Source of the DNA: an uncultured Lachnospiraceae bacterium
GTDB lineage: Bacteria; Bacillota; Clostridia; Lachnospirales; Lachnospiraceae
Reading direction: 5' to 3'
DNA length: 64,000 nucleotides
Assembly: GCA_910585075.1 (NCBI GenBank)
Contig: CAJUED010000001.1
Span: forward strand, 1 to 64,000
Shown here in pieces: positions 42,376 to 52,136 of the stretch (the first letter of the stretch is position 1; every line of letters starts with the position of its first letter). The notes under the pieces are model-generated. The model ran no database searches and was not told the DNA's origin. It worked only from the letters and a program-made list of their open reading frames with translations. Made by a program: the position numbers and the translations under genes.

Positions 42376-43875
42376 GTGAGAAAAGCAAAGAGATTAATTG
42401 GACTGATTTTATCTGTAGTGATCACGGCCTATCTGTTTGTACATGTTTCATATATGTACAGAGGATATTATAGATTAATGAGTTTTTATGGTATAGAAGA
42501 TAATACACTGGATGTTGTCCTGGTTGGAACCAGCATCACGTTTTCATCCTTTATGCCCATGGAGGCCTGGGAGCAATATGGCATGGCCGCCTGCGATTAT
42601 TGTACAAATGTTCATTTTGAAAACAGTCTCAGATACAGCGTGCGGGAAGTCATGAAGACCCAGAATCCCAAATTAATTATGATAGATATCGCTCCATTTT
42701 ATCGTGATCACTATGGTGGTACAAAGGAATGGGATGATGATTTCAGAAAACTCTGTATCAAATACAATCTTGACAGCATGAAATACTCTTTTGACAGGGC
42801 CCTGCTGGCAAAAGAGATAACCAGGGACAGTGGCGGCAATTTATACGACTATCTTTACTATTTTTTTGATATCACCAGATATCATACCAATACCCCGTCG
42901 AGACAGCAATATGATAATGCACTGCACGATGCCGGGCGAGGATATGAGCATTTGAAAAGGAGCAGCAACTCTGTGGACGAGGCCTCTCTGCTCGAAGACG
43001 ACGGTTCTGAAATGCCCCTGGAAGAACATCAGCAGGAATACCTCCGGCTGTTAATAGACGAGGTCGATAAGCTGGACTGCGATGTGGTATTCTTTTGTTC
43101 ACCTGTATTGTTTAATGACAGTACCTGTCTCATGCGCAAGAATTATATCGGAAGAATTGTCAGCGAAGCAGGATACCCTTTCTGGGATCTGTCTAAGGAT
43201 GTTGGAGAACTTGGGTTAGATTATAATACGGATTTCTGGAGTCTTGACCATTATGACTGCCTGGGCGCAGAAAAAGTAACGCCCTATATTGCCCAAAAGA
43301 TAAAAGAAAATTATGAAATTCCGGATAGAAGGAAAGACCCTGCTTACAGCAATTGGCATGATGACTATCAGGAGTGGATAAATATCAAAGAAAAATACCG
43401 GGATAAAGATTTTGGATTTTATGACGCCCAAGACTGTAATGAGCTTTTTAATATTATAAAAGAAATTAAATATGACGCTGTCGTAGAAATCCTGAATCCT
43501 GAAATCTTAAGTCTGATGGATAACGAAATATTGCAATCGATTGGTATTTCAGAAGATAAAATTACGGAAAAAACGAATCTGCTTTTCATTCATAATGGGA
43601 CTGAAAGTACCGTACTGAATGATTTCCGCTTTTCAGGAGACGTCTCTGACACTGTTCTGGGGGAGGCCAGCGTATTTTGTAATGAGTCCGGTAAATATGG
43701 GATTTATTTGAATGAGGAAGAATGTATCGTATCTTCGCCGGAAGAACCGGATGCAGACATCAGAATCAGAGTTTTCAGGGATGGTGATTTGAAACAAACA
43801 ATTTGTGATGCATCCTTTGAGGTTGGGCTGGAAGGATCTCCTTTGGGGATATTTGAATATTACAGAATAAAGTAG
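42376..43875 (+). CDS. SGNH/DHHW-like acyltransferase partner
   Basis: A 499-residue protein, starting GTG with GGGGGAGAG upstream, with an N-terminal membrane anchor (LIGLILSVVITAYLFVHV). The SGNH block I is LVGTSITFSS, and the Asp/His block is SLDHYDCLGAEK, as in AlgJ/PatB- and DHHW-type proteins that finish O-acetylation outside the cell. A last ~130-residue part is specific to this subgroup. Forms a unit with the MBOAT gene. A homologue is encoded at 62,675 on the other strand. Confidence 0.82.
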   Translation: MRKAKRLIGLILSVVITAYLFVHVSYMYRGYYRLMSFYGIEDNTLDVVLVGTSITFSSFMPMEAWEQYGMAACDYCTNVHFENSLRYSVREVMKTQNPKLIMIDIAPFYRDHYGGTKEWDDDFRKLCIKYNLDSMKYSFDRALLAKEITRDSGGNLYDYLYYFFDITRYHTNTPSRQQYDNALHDAGRGYEHLKRSSNSVDEASLLEDDGSEMPLEEHQQEYLRLLIDEVDKLDCDVVFFCSPVLFNDSTCLMRKNYIGRIVSEAGYPFWDLSKDVGELGLDYNTDFWSLDHYDCLGAEKVTPYIAQKIKENYEIPDRRKDPAYSNWHDDYQEWINIKEKYRDKDFGFYDAQDCNELFNIIKEIKYDAVVEILNPEILSLMDNEILQSIGISEDKITEKTNLLFIHNGTESTVLNDFRFSGDVSDTVLGEASVFCNESGKYGIYLNEEECIVSSPEEPDADIRIRVFRDGDLKQTICDASFEVGLEGSPLGIFEYYRIK

Positions 43876-43920
43876 ATATGGAATGGATTTGCGGGTAGTA
43901 TAAAATAATTTGTGTCCTTT

Positions 43921-43988
43921 AAAAAAATAGCTCCTTTTTGGTAAGAATGAAGATATAACGATTCTTATCGAAAAGGAGTATTTTTTAA
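43921..43988. terminator. Bidirectional terminator of the surface operon
   Basis: AATAGCTCCTTTT...GGTAAGAAT on the left pairs with ATTCTTA...AAAAGGAGTATT on the right, with A and T runs at the ends. It serves the rightward CotH-SGNH operon and the leftward membrane gene at 44,023. Confidence 0.8.
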
Positions 43989-44022
43989 TTTGCTTAAGTT
44001 ATTGTACTTAATTATTTTTGTG

Positions 44023-46044
44023 TTACTGTGAAACCATTATCAGCTTTATGCTATTTAATTTTATAGAATTTTCAGAAGAATTTGTTATCACAATTTCAAT
44101 ATCATCTACATTATTTTCCAGTAGCAGGCTGATGATAACATCCTTTTCTGTCTTTCTCACAATCTGAAATTCATGATAAACAGATCCTCCTTCGGAATAA
44201 ATTACAATTTCTGTGTTTTCCGAAAAACCATCTCCTAAAATTTCCACTTCATAATTTCCTTTAGGGGCACTCCAATACGGTCCATATGAAAGACCATTTT
44301 GATAAAGTATTCTCCCATCCGCCGTATCTTCCCCATCTCCCAGGTGTTTATTTCTTCCAAATGTCCAGACAGCATAAAAGTCAGAAAGTTTTAATGACTC
44401 ATAACCATTAAATGCGCCTTTATGTCCTACAATTTGATCATCTACTAAATAATAGTCCATATCATACGCCATACATTGCAGTGTATTTGAAGAAGGAAAA
44501 ATAAAAATATCCTCCGTTGACAACTCTGACAATGAATGCGTTATATTTTCCTGTGCTTTTTCCTCGTTAGAACGGGCAATATAAAATTGATTTACTGTCT
44601 TTCCATTTTTTAAAGCCCAGTCCGTGAGTGCATATGCATTATCAGGCAACTGAACATAAACGATATGCTTAAGTTCACTGTCAGTTCCTACAGTATCCCA
44701 AAAATCCGACTTTAAGCCACTCCTGTATTCAACAATCTGATTGAATGTTTCGTTCTTACTGTCCAGAATTTTATGGATATCATAAACTTGAATGCATACA
44801 CACAGGCATATCAATATCAACGCTGCCCGCTTATTCACCAGCTTAAAACAAACTGCACACCCAGCCAGTTCTACAAGGTATACTGCAACCCATATCATCC
44901 TGCCCGTACTCCGGAATATCGACCACACATGTATTATAAATTCGGGATATGGAATTTCTAATATCTTATGTTCGCCGAAAGTGATTAAAGGAGATGCGGC
45001 AACCATCACTGACATTATAAATGCAAGTAACATTGCCATTACGGTCTTTATGTATCTTTTTGCATGCTCTTTATCTTTATATACAAAGCCCACCAGAACA
45101 ATGAATGTTACCAACAAAAGTAAAATATTTCCAGCCCCCAAATAGCCAAAACCTTCATACTGCCCATTACCATATAAGGGCAAAGCCTGATAAATACATG
45201 ACCAGCCCTGCGGGTTAAAAAGGGTATTCAGGTTACCGCTATTTGATGTAAGACCACCCGAATATGCCGTCACGCCAGAGGAAAAACCACCTAAAATTCC
45301 TATGATAAAACAGGCCGATGCCAAATACAAAGCCATGGCATACAAACTTCTTTTCATACGCTTTTCATATAAAATGTCCAGCAGGCAAACAGACAGTAAG
45401 ATAATCCCGCTCATCGGCAGAAAATAAATATGAATAGAAGCTGACAAAACTCCAATGACAGCAAAATGCAGATATAACCTTTTCCCTTCTAAAAATTTTT
45501 TTCGTAAAAGCAAAGGCTCTAGACCCAGCAAAAGAATCCACTGCCCTGCCAAAGCCGTATGGAGATACATCCTCCAAATCATCACAGGGGCATAAACGAA
45601 TAACAGACTCCCTCCAATAACCAAAATTCTGTTATCCGAATAATTTTTCAAAATACGTGCGGCAATTATGCCTTGAAGCACAAAACACATGATTCCCCAT
45701 AGCCCAAAATATTGAAAACCTTCCGGCAACATGGGGGACAATATTTTAAAAAATACTGCCAGGCACGGGATAGAATCTGTAAAAATTATAGATATCTGGT
45801 CAGGATATGACAATGTATCAATCATGCCAATCGGAAAATGCCACGAACTTTTTCTATATGCTACCCAGCCCAAATAGTGTTGTGACAAATCACCGCCGCC
45901 CAAAAGCCAATCCGTATATGTGGGATTTAATACATGAACCCCATAAATACTGATAAAAATAATTGCCGCAAGTATACCTGTTATCCAAAAAACAGCTTTA
46001 TTCGAAAAGAATAATCCATATAAAATTTCTTTACCTTTTTTCAT
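44023..46044 (-). CDS. DUF6311-like polytopic membrane protein
   Basis: A 673-residue protein with about 12 spans and a soluble C-terminal beta domain (~560-673). The first extracellular loop (NPTYTDWLLGGGDLSQHYLGWVAYRKS) carries the acidic motif typical of GT-C glycosyltransferase-like families such as DUF6311. Located 26 bp after the paralogous membrane gene at 46,071 and co-directional. Probably modifies surface glycan with a sugar from a lipid carrier; the donor is unknown. Confidence 0.72.
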   Translation of the reverse strand: MKKGKEILYGLFFSNKAVFWITGILAAIIFISIYGVHVLNPTYTDWLLGGGDLSQHYLGWVAYRKSSWHFPIGMIDTLSYPDQISIIFTDSIPCLAVFFKILSPMLPEGFQYFGLWGIMCFVLQGIIAARILKNYSDNRILVIGGSLLFVYAPVMIWRMYLHTALAGQWILLLGLEPLLLRKKFLEGKRLYLHFAVIGVLSASIHIYFLPMSGIILLSVCLLDILYEKRMKRSLYAMALYLASACFIIGILGGFSSGVTAYSGGLTSNSGNLNTLFNPQGWSCIYQALPLYGNGQYEGFGYLGAGNILLLLVTFIVLVGFVYKDKEHAKRYIKTVMAMLLAFIMSVMVAASPLITFGEHKILEIPYPEFIIHVWSIFRSTGRMIWVAVYLVELAGCAVCFKLVNKRAALILICLCVCIQVYDIHKILDSKNETFNQIVEYRSGLKSDFWDTVGTDSELKHIVYVQLPDNAYALTDWALKNGKTVNQFYIARSNEEKAQENITHSLSELSTEDIFIFPSSNTLQCMAYDMDYYLVDDQIVGHKGAFNGYESLKLSDFYAVWTFGRNKHLGDGEDTADGRILYQNGLSYGPYWSAPKGNYEVEILGDGFSENTEIVIYSEGGSVYHEFQIVRKTEKDVIISLLLENNVDDIEIVITNSSENSIKLNSIKLIMVSQ

Positions 46045-46070
46045 TTCCCCTCACTTTCAATCATTGACCA

Positions 46071-48371
46071 CTATTTTTTCTTTAATTTGCGCAGCAAAAG
46101 AAAGATTAGTATTAAAAGGGAGCATGCCTCAGCCGCCCGCCAATACCACGGTTCTTCAAAGCTTACCTTCACCTGCCCACGATATCCTGCCGGTAATGCC
46201 ACGCGTACAAGCGCGCTCTCACCCCTACACACAGGAAGATATTCATGTCCGTATTCACCGGCAGCGGTATATCCCTTATAATATAATAAAGGTATATCAA
46301 TATAGCTTTCGGTTTGATTTGTGTTTTCAACATCCAAATTAATCTTCACATACTTTCGTGTATAGTCATTTAATATCACTCCGTCTCCCGGAAAACAATC
46401 CAATGGGGGAAGATTGTTCACATCAACTCCCACCGGAAGGTATTCTCCGTTCATAACGGTTGTCTTATTCAAAGAATCATATGCCCGGTATGCTACTGTC
46501 TTACTTAAAAAAGAATAGACGGAATAGAAATATGGTATCAGTATACTGATTCCTATAACAAATACAAGTCCTTTTACCACCTCCGGTTTATAAAACTTTG
46601 TAAACAATACTATAACCGTGCAGGTCGAAATCGTGATAAAAAGTGTTGCTATAACCAGAAAACGCCATGGGAACTGCATTGCCAACAATTTATGTACAAG
46701 CGAGCTAAAGTCACTCAATTTATCATATGGAAAATAAATGGTACTCATAAATAAAGCCCATATTCCCATAAGCATGCTAAACACTGCCAGGCAAGTATAT
46801 TTTTTATCTGAAAATTTCTTGCCAAAGAAAAATAAATAAAAAAAGAATATGATACCGCAAACTAATGAAAGCCCCAAATTAAGCGGCATTTCAGTTGCTA
46901 TTCCGGCATCCGCTGTCAGACTGACACCGGCGGCATCTGTAAAAGGCATAAGTAATTGCGCTAAAAAGCATCCATTTGTTTGTATATAAGGAGAATCAAT
47001 ACAATTGATATTTAGTTCTTCACCCAAATAGTCAAAGAAAGGGACTAACCACCACAAATTGATCAGGAAAACAAGCAATACTACCTTCGTCAAAGCCAAA
47101 AAAGTTTTCTTCCTAAAGGTTCTTTTCCACAAAATCCCACAGGCCGCTATTGTAAAAATGCCGACCATCTCACATGTCAATACATGTGTCTGAATAATAC
47201 CCGTAAATCCAATTATGGAAAGAAGAACCCCTTCCTTCCGCGCATTATCTTCTTTATCTTCAAAAATCAAATATAAACCGCAGAAAATCAATGGCAAAAA
47301 TGTCATTGCAGTATATTCCCCAACCGCCACTCTGATATAAACGTTTGTAAAACGGTAAGCGGATAAGGTATAAAGTCCACTTCCAAGCAGACCTATATAT
47401 TCATCCCGGAATATTCTTTTTACACACCAATAAGAAACCAGACAGGTTGCTACGTTGACAAGGAAGACGTAGGTTCGATAGGCATCAGTAATCGTATATC
47501 CTAATATACGCAGCAGAGCCGGAATATATAGGAAAATATCCCCATACATTACGGGCGCCGCATATCCCCGTTCCTGTAAAACATTGGGGTATATTTTTAC
47601 AGGAAACATGCCCGCCAAAAGGCCATCTTTAATTCCTTCGATTCGTGTCAAATGAAAGATAAGGTCATGGCTTAAGAACAGATAATTTACATATAATGGG
47701 ATAGAGGAGCCTAAGCAGAGCAGCAACAGCCCAAACAATACATTCTTTTGCTTCTGTCCCTTTGCTTTTGCGTTTTTATAAAGTACACAAAAAGCAACGG
47801 CGATAAGCCCCCATAGTACCAAAAAGGTACAAATGCTTGACAGGTAATCATTTGTCTGTTCAACTAAAATATTCTGAATGACCAAGGTCCCTGTTCCGCA
47901 ATAGGTTACGCCGAATTTATAGTTTCCACTGTTATCATTAACCCATATAATATCTGAAATACTTGTCACGTCAGAGCGTAGGTTAAAGGAACTGTTTCTC
48001 ACAGAATTGAAGTCACTGTCAGGAGACTCGAAATAACAGGTATTTCCCTCCGCATCCGCCATATAACGAATCGTAACGCGATAAGAGCCTTTATGTAATG
48101 CAATATCATTATATCCACAAAAGAACTTGCTCTCACTCAAATCGGCGGTTTCATCTATATAGTATCCCAAGCCTTCAATATATTCCCCATTTGATAAATA
48201 GAACTCATCCGTATCTAAGGCTATTTTGGCAGACAAATCTGTTCCCCCAAAAAAGTAGAAAAAAGCTCCGGCCAGAAAAATTATAATGGCAGACACAAAT
48301 AAGATATTCTTCCTGTTATCAGCCTTTATCAATCGTTCTTTTATGGCCTGAAATAATTGTAAAAGCTTCAT
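46071..48371 (-). CDS. PTPS-related large membrane protein (copy 1)
   Basis: A 766-residue polytopic protein. After a first span it has an extracellular beta domain (~35-175), then ~12 spans, then a C-terminal soluble part and a last span. The loop SHDLIFHLTRIEGIKDGLLAGMFPVKIYPN is the signature of the 6-pyruvoyl-tetrahydropterin-synthase-related membrane family, thought to be GT-C-like. It is a close paralogue of the protein at 58,213. GGAGGGTATC precedes the ATG. Likely transfers sugar or another group to surface polymers. Confidence 0.82.
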   Translation of the reverse strand: MKLLQLFQAIKERLIKADNRKNILFVSAIIIFLAGAFFYFFGGTDLSAKIALDTDEFYLSNGEYIEGLGYYIDETADLSESKFFCGYNDIALHKGSYRVTIRYMADAEGNTCYFESPDSDFNSVRNSSFNLRSDVTSISDIIWVNDNSGNYKFGVTYCGTGTLVIQNILVEQTNDYLSSICTFLVLWGLIAVAFCVLYKNAKAKGQKQKNVLFGLLLLCLGSSIPLYVNYLFLSHDLIFHLTRIEGIKDGLLAGMFPVKIYPNVLQERGYAAPVMYGDIFLYIPALLRILGYTITDAYRTYVFLVNVATCLVSYWCVKRIFRDEYIGLLGSGLYTLSAYRFTNVYIRVAVGEYTAMTFLPLIFCGLYLIFEDKEDNARKEGVLLSIIGFTGIIQTHVLTCEMVGIFTIAACGILWKRTFRKKTFLALTKVVLLVFLINLWWLVPFFDYLGEELNINCIDSPYIQTNGCFLAQLLMPFTDAAGVSLTADAGIATEMPLNLGLSLVCGIIFFFYLFFFGKKFSDKKYTCLAVFSMLMGIWALFMSTIYFPYDKLSDFSSLVHKLLAMQFPWRFLVIATLFITISTCTVIVLFTKFYKPEVVKGLVFVIGISILIPYFYSVYSFLSKTVAYRAYDSLNKTTVMNGEYLPVGVDVNNLPPLDCFPGDGVILNDYTRKYVKINLDVENTNQTESYIDIPLLYYKGYTAAGEYGHEYLPVCRGESALVRVALPAGYRGQVKVSFEEPWYWRAAEACSLLILIFLLLRKLKKK

Positions 48372-48424
48372 AATTTTGTGATACCCTCCCTCTATTACAT
48401 AATGAATGCTTCCGGAAATCTATA
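46071..48424 (-). repeat. Long direct repeat, left copy
   Basis: The gene and roughly 50 bp upstream of it resemble the segment 58,213-60,585 at nucleotide level. Similarity fades after the shared CAGGAATCT-like stretch. The copies are diverged (many synonymous changes) but could still recombine. Confidence 0.7.
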
Positions 48425-48731
48425 ATCGTCTATTTAAATATTTACATATCAAGAAAGTAATAACATGCAAAGGATGATTCATATAAAAAATAGTATACAC
48501 CGAAAAAGGCGTGGTGTCTTTATTTTTCGGTCGTTTGACGCAACTTTGGTAAATTTTCTTATGCAAATAATACTTTGGAAACTTTGTAATAGAATCGCTC
48601 ATTATACATATAGTTCTTTTATTTATGAATAATAGTTTGTTTTCAAGCAAGCTTATTTCACTTAATGTGTTATATATTGTAAAAATTTGTAAATTTTGTT
48701 TGTAAAATTCAAAAAGGAATCTTGATTAGAA
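48425..48731. other. AT-rich gap between divergent genes, no gene seen
   Basis: About 300 bp of AT-rich sequence at the left edge of the island. A 76-codon leftward frame exists (48,420-48,650) but has no ribosome binding site and an odd composition, so it is not called. The promoters of the two divergent genes must lie here; I found no box pair close to consensus. Confidence 0.5.
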
Positions 48732-49442
48732 ATGAAATGTTTAACAAAGTCTTTCTTAGATTATAATCTTCCCTCAAATTATAAAAATATTGTTGAAGAA
48801 TATTATAAGGATGCCAAACAAATTCTTTGTGACAATATGATTATGTTTATGCTTACGAGCAGCTGTTCCTTAGGCTCGTGTATCGAAGGGTGGTCTGACA
48901 TTGACATCCTTATTGTAGTTGAGCAACTAAGATTTTCAGAATTAAAAGCCATGCATAAAGCGGCATTAAAATACAATATCAAAATCGCTCTTGCCATGTT
49001 GTCGCGCAATGAAGTTGAAAACAGGATGTTTGACGACAAGACCAATGTAGTATTCTATCAAATTACCGTCGGATTAGCAAAACCCAATTATATCAAACAA
49101 GATACCGTCTTTGCCCTTCCTCAGGTTGAACTGGAGCAAATCCAACAGGACGATATCATTATGCTGCCATGGTATTTACATAAATTGCGCAGGCTGCTTT
49201 TTGCTCCGTCTGACGATAAACGAAGTATTATCAAGATGTTATATATTGTTATTAAAATGAAATTACGTATGGATAACATAATAGCAATTTCTTACTCTGA
49301 AGCATACTCTAAATTTGCTCAAAAATATCATTTAGAACCTATAGATATTATGTCCGAAATACTTTCCACACAGGAATCGTCTGATTCCTTTATCAAATTT
49401 GCAAGGCAAACTGTTGAAAAAATATGTAACGGGGAAATTTGA
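48732..49442 (+). CDS. Nucleotidyltransferase-fold protein (MNT/aminoglycoside adenylyltransferase type)
   Basis: A 236-residue protein with the pol-beta-like motif SSCSLGSCIEGWSDIDILIVVE (GS-x-n-DxD) near residues 43-60, as in adenylyltransferases of small molecules and of the MNT toxin-antitoxin type. The rest is helical. It overlaps or abuts the start of the ABC transporter genes in the same direction, so it may modify the molecule the transporter imports. AAAAAGGAATC precedes the ATG at 13-bp spacing. Confidence 0.72.
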   Translation: MKCLTKSFLDYNLPSNYKNIVEEYYKDAKQILCDNMIMFMLTSSCSLGSCIEGWSDIDILIVVEQLRFSELKAMHKAALKYNIKIALAMLSRNEVENRMFDDKTNVVFYQITVGLAKPNYIKQDTVFALPQVELEQIQQDDIIMLPWYLHKLRRLLFAPSDDKRSIIKMLYIVIKMKLRMDNIIAISYSEAYSKFAQKYHLEPIDIMSEILSTQESSDSFIKFARQTVEKICNGEI

Positions 49443-49483
49443 TGTTTCCTCTACCTGTCAACAAGAAAGGAATAAATACAACT

Positions 49484-50446
49484 ATGAAAAAGAGAACAAT
49501 AACTGTTTCCATTATAATAGCAGTTCTAATTTTTATCATTTTTTCCAGTATATTCCGTCTGAAAAATCAGCCTAGGGAAAAGATTACTTTAACCGCGGTT
49601 TACGAGTATGCACAAATATGTGGAATTGTAGATGTTATGAAAGAACGGGGATACCTTGAAAAATATCTTCCTGATAATGTCGAAGTAGAATGGGTCATGA
49701 TAGGCAGTGGAAGCGAGCGCAGGGATGCCCTGGCAACTGAACGGGCAAGTATTGCGGTAATTGAAAATACACGAGTAATTCAGGCCATTGAAAATGATTA
49801 TCCGATTATGATACTTGCCAACGGTTCAACCTCCTGGAGGGGTCTGTATACTGTCAATCCTGATATAAATTCTCCCCTTGATTTGGCTCAAAAGAAAATT
49901 GCATACATGGGTTCTCAGGATATCATTTTGAAATCTGACTTCAAGAGAAACTTTGGCATTGATTTAGAGAACGACCAATTGTTATCCGTCGGCGAAGAAG
50001 ATCTCTTTAATATGCTTATACTGAATCAGGTAGACGCTGTGGTATTAACCGGTACCATGGCGGAAAAGGCCATTGCCTTAAGTACTGACGTAAGAGAGAT
50101 TTATGATCTCACTCCGGAAGCCGCCTATATTGGTGTGGCAAATTGGCTTGTTGGGAGCAGTGCTTTCTTTGACAACCATCCTGAATTATTAGAACCGGTA
50201 ATATCAGCATACACCGAAGCTGTTCAAGAGGTTAATAACAACCCTAAAGCCGTTTCGGAACTTTTATCTCCACTTTTCGACATCAGCGCTGCACAAATCG
50301 AAAAAGAATTTGCCATGTTTCCACCTGATATTGAAATATACGGATACGATGAAACAGCTCAGATTTTATACGAATACGGATATTTAGATGCGCCTGCCAC
50401 CCCCTTTAACCAATTGCCTAACTATGAAACAATACCCAAAAAATAA
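49484..50446 (+). CDS. ABC transporter substrate-binding protein (NitT/TauT type)
   Basis: A 320-residue protein anchored by an N-terminal span (TVSIIIAVLIFIIFSSIF) and without a lipobox Cys. The mature part follows the NMT1/SsuA-like pattern (ITLTAVYEYAQICGIVDVMKERGYLEKY, ALATERASIAVIENTRVI, LDLAQKKIAYMGSQD). Start at 49484, though the frame is open to 49439. Such proteins bind nitrate, sulfonates, thiamine precursors and similar small molecules. The ligand is unknown. Confidence 0.82.
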   Translation: MKKRTITVSIIIAVLIFIIFSSIFRLKNQPREKITLTAVYEYAQICGIVDVMKERGYLEKYLPDNVEVEWVMIGSGSERRDALATERASIAVIENTRVIQAIENDYPIMILANGSTSWRGLYTVNPDINSPLDLAQKKIAYMGSQDIILKSDFKRNFGIDLENDQLLSVGEEDLFNMLILNQVDAVVLTGTMAEKAIALSTDVREIYDLTPEAAYIGVANWLVGSSAFFDNHPELLEPVISAYTEAVQEVNNNPKAVSELLSPLFDISAAQIEKEFAMFPPDIEIYGYDETAQILYEYGYLDAPATPFNQLPNYETIPKK

Positions 50447-51236
50447 ATTATTCAAAACAACCAGCAGCCATAAAGCTAGCTATAAAGTAGTTCTGGGAAT
50501 AATAATACTTTTTGCAGTTTGGGAGCTTACAACAAACTTAAGCCTAGTCCCACCTTATATTTTGCCACCATTCAGCAAAGTTATAGACACCCTCCTGAAG
50601 GAACTTATAAATGGAAATCTATCTGTTATGACAGGCCGTTCCCTTTTTATACTGATAAAAGCACTGTTGTTTAATATTGTTCTGTCGATCTGCATTGTTT
50701 TTCTGTGCCAGTGTTTTGCTACCTTCCGCAGTCTGTATGACGCAATTGCAGCTATTATGAATTCTATTCCCAACATGGCGCTATTACCCCTTATTATCAT
50801 GTGGTTTGGAATCGGTAATCCGGCAATACTTGCACTGGTTACCCACAGCGTAGTCTGGACTTTTACAATTTATCTGAATGACGGCATAAATGCAATACCT
50901 AAAATATATAAAGATATCGCCAATAATCTGGAACTAAGTACCCTTTCTAAATTAAAGGATATTTATCTTCCTGCAATTTTACCTAACATTATTTCGGGGC
51001 TCAAAATTTCTTGGGGCCGGGCATGGCGTTCACTGATAGGAGCGGAAATCGTTTTCGGCGCTATAGGCTCTGACGGTGGATTAGGATATTATATTAATAT
51101 CAATCGCTTAAATGGAAATATGTCAAAAGTATTAGCAGGGGTGATGATTATTGCAATTGTAGGTGTAATCGTCGATTATGGTTTGTTCAATCGCTTATAT
51201 TCCATAATCAAAAAATGGGGAGTCAACAGTGAGTAA
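50424..51236 (+). CDS. ABC transporter permease (NitT/TauT type)
   Basis: A 270-residue permease with six spans and the EAA-like loop IPKIYKDIANNLELSTLSKLKDIYLPAILPNIISGLKISWGRAWRSLIGAE. Starts at ATG 50424 inside the end of the binding-protein gene (coupled translation). Similar to SsuC/TauC permeases. Works with the flanking binding protein and ATPase. Confidence 0.88.
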   Translation: MKQYPKNKLFKTTSSHKASYKVVLGIIILFAVWELTTNLSLVPPYILPPFSKVIDTLLKELINGNLSVMTGRSLFILIKALLFNIVLSICIVFLCQCFATFRSLYDAIAAIMNSIPNMALLPLIIMWFGIGNPAILALVTHSVVWTFTIYLNDGINAIPKIYKDIANNLELSTLSKLKDIYLPAILPNIISGLKISWGRAWRSLIGAEIVFGAIGSDGGLGYYININRLNGNMSKVLAGVMIIAIVGVIVDYGLFNRLYSIIKKWGVNSE

Positions 51237-51948
51237 TACTTTATTAAAAGCAGACAGCCTATCTAAGACATATGGAAATCAAATTATTTTCCACAATCTT
51301 AATTTTTCAGTAAATCGCGGCGAAACATTTGCAATTATAGGGCAGTCCGGTTGCGGCAAAACCACCCTTTTACGTATACTTGGGGGATTTGAAAGTGCAG
51401 ACGGAGGGAATGTCAGTATTGAAGATCAAATAATTGAGCGTCCTTCAAAAACTGCAATTATGGTCTTCCAGGATTTTGCACAGCTTTTTCCGTGGCGAAC
51501 GCTAATCGATAATGTCGTATGGCCAATGTTGGCGACAGGTACAGTTGACAGTAAGGCGGAAGCAATTGAAATCGCTGAAAAATACTTGACAGACATGAAA
51601 ATCAACCCAGAGGATTATAAAAAATATCCGGTTCAATGCTCTGGAGGAATGAAGCAGCGTGTTGTGTTAGCGAGAGCACTTTCATTAAAACCAAAGGTCC
51701 TTCTGATGGATGAGCCATTTGGGGCATTGGATTATTTGACAAGAGAAAAAATACAGAAGATTACCAGAGAAGTAGCTTGTAAATACAATCTAACAGTTAT
51801 TTTAGTAACACATAGCATCAATGAAGCGTTAAATATGGCAAATAGAATACTTATTTTGGGTCATGGAAATGAAATAAATATAATTCCAAATGCCGATGGA
51901 GCGGAGAAATGTGTTAAAACCTTGTTAAACTTAGATACTGTTTTATAA
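51229..51948 (+). CDS. ABC transporter ATPase (NitT/TauT type)
   Basis: A 239-residue ATPase with Walker A GQSGCGKTTLL, Q-loop FQDFAQLFPWRT, signature CSGGMKQR, Walker B LLMDEPFGALD and switch His in VTHSINEAL. Starts GTG and overlaps the permease by 8 bp. Completes the importer. Confidence 0.92.
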   Translation: MSNTLLKADSLSKTYGNQIIFHNLNFSVNRGETFAIIGQSGCGKTTLLRILGGFESADGGNVSIEDQIIERPSKTAIMVFQDFAQLFPWRTLIDNVVWPMLATGTVDSKAEAIEIAEKYLTDMKINPEDYKKYPVQCSGGMKQRVVLARALSLKPKVLLMDEPFGALDYLTREKIQKITREVACKYNLTVILVTHSINEALNMANRILILGHGNEINIIPNADGAEKCVKTLLNLDTVL

Positions 51949-52049
51949 ATATTATACTAAGTAAAAAGTCAGTATACGATGTCTAAGAGTATATCCGCCA
52001 ATAAAGTTTTTTCCTGTTTAGAAAAAATATAAAGACATGACCATAGTTT

Positions 52050-52089
52050 AAGGCCTACTATGATTTAGGTTTTATCATAGAAGACCTTA
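52050..52089. terminator. Hairpin between convergent operons
   Basis: AAGG...CTATGAT and ATCATAG...CCTT form a stem of about 13 bp with two small bulges. It lies between the importer operon and ThyX and can serve both; U-runs are weak. Confidence 0.5.
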
Positions 52090-52136
52090 TTCTTATAAAA
52101 TATTTACAGACTTTTTTACAGTCTCGTATTTACAGA

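Noticed and set aside
48420..48650. 76-codon leftward frame in the island edge gap
   Set aside because: No start signal and no conserved pattern; may be a remnant but cannot be supported.
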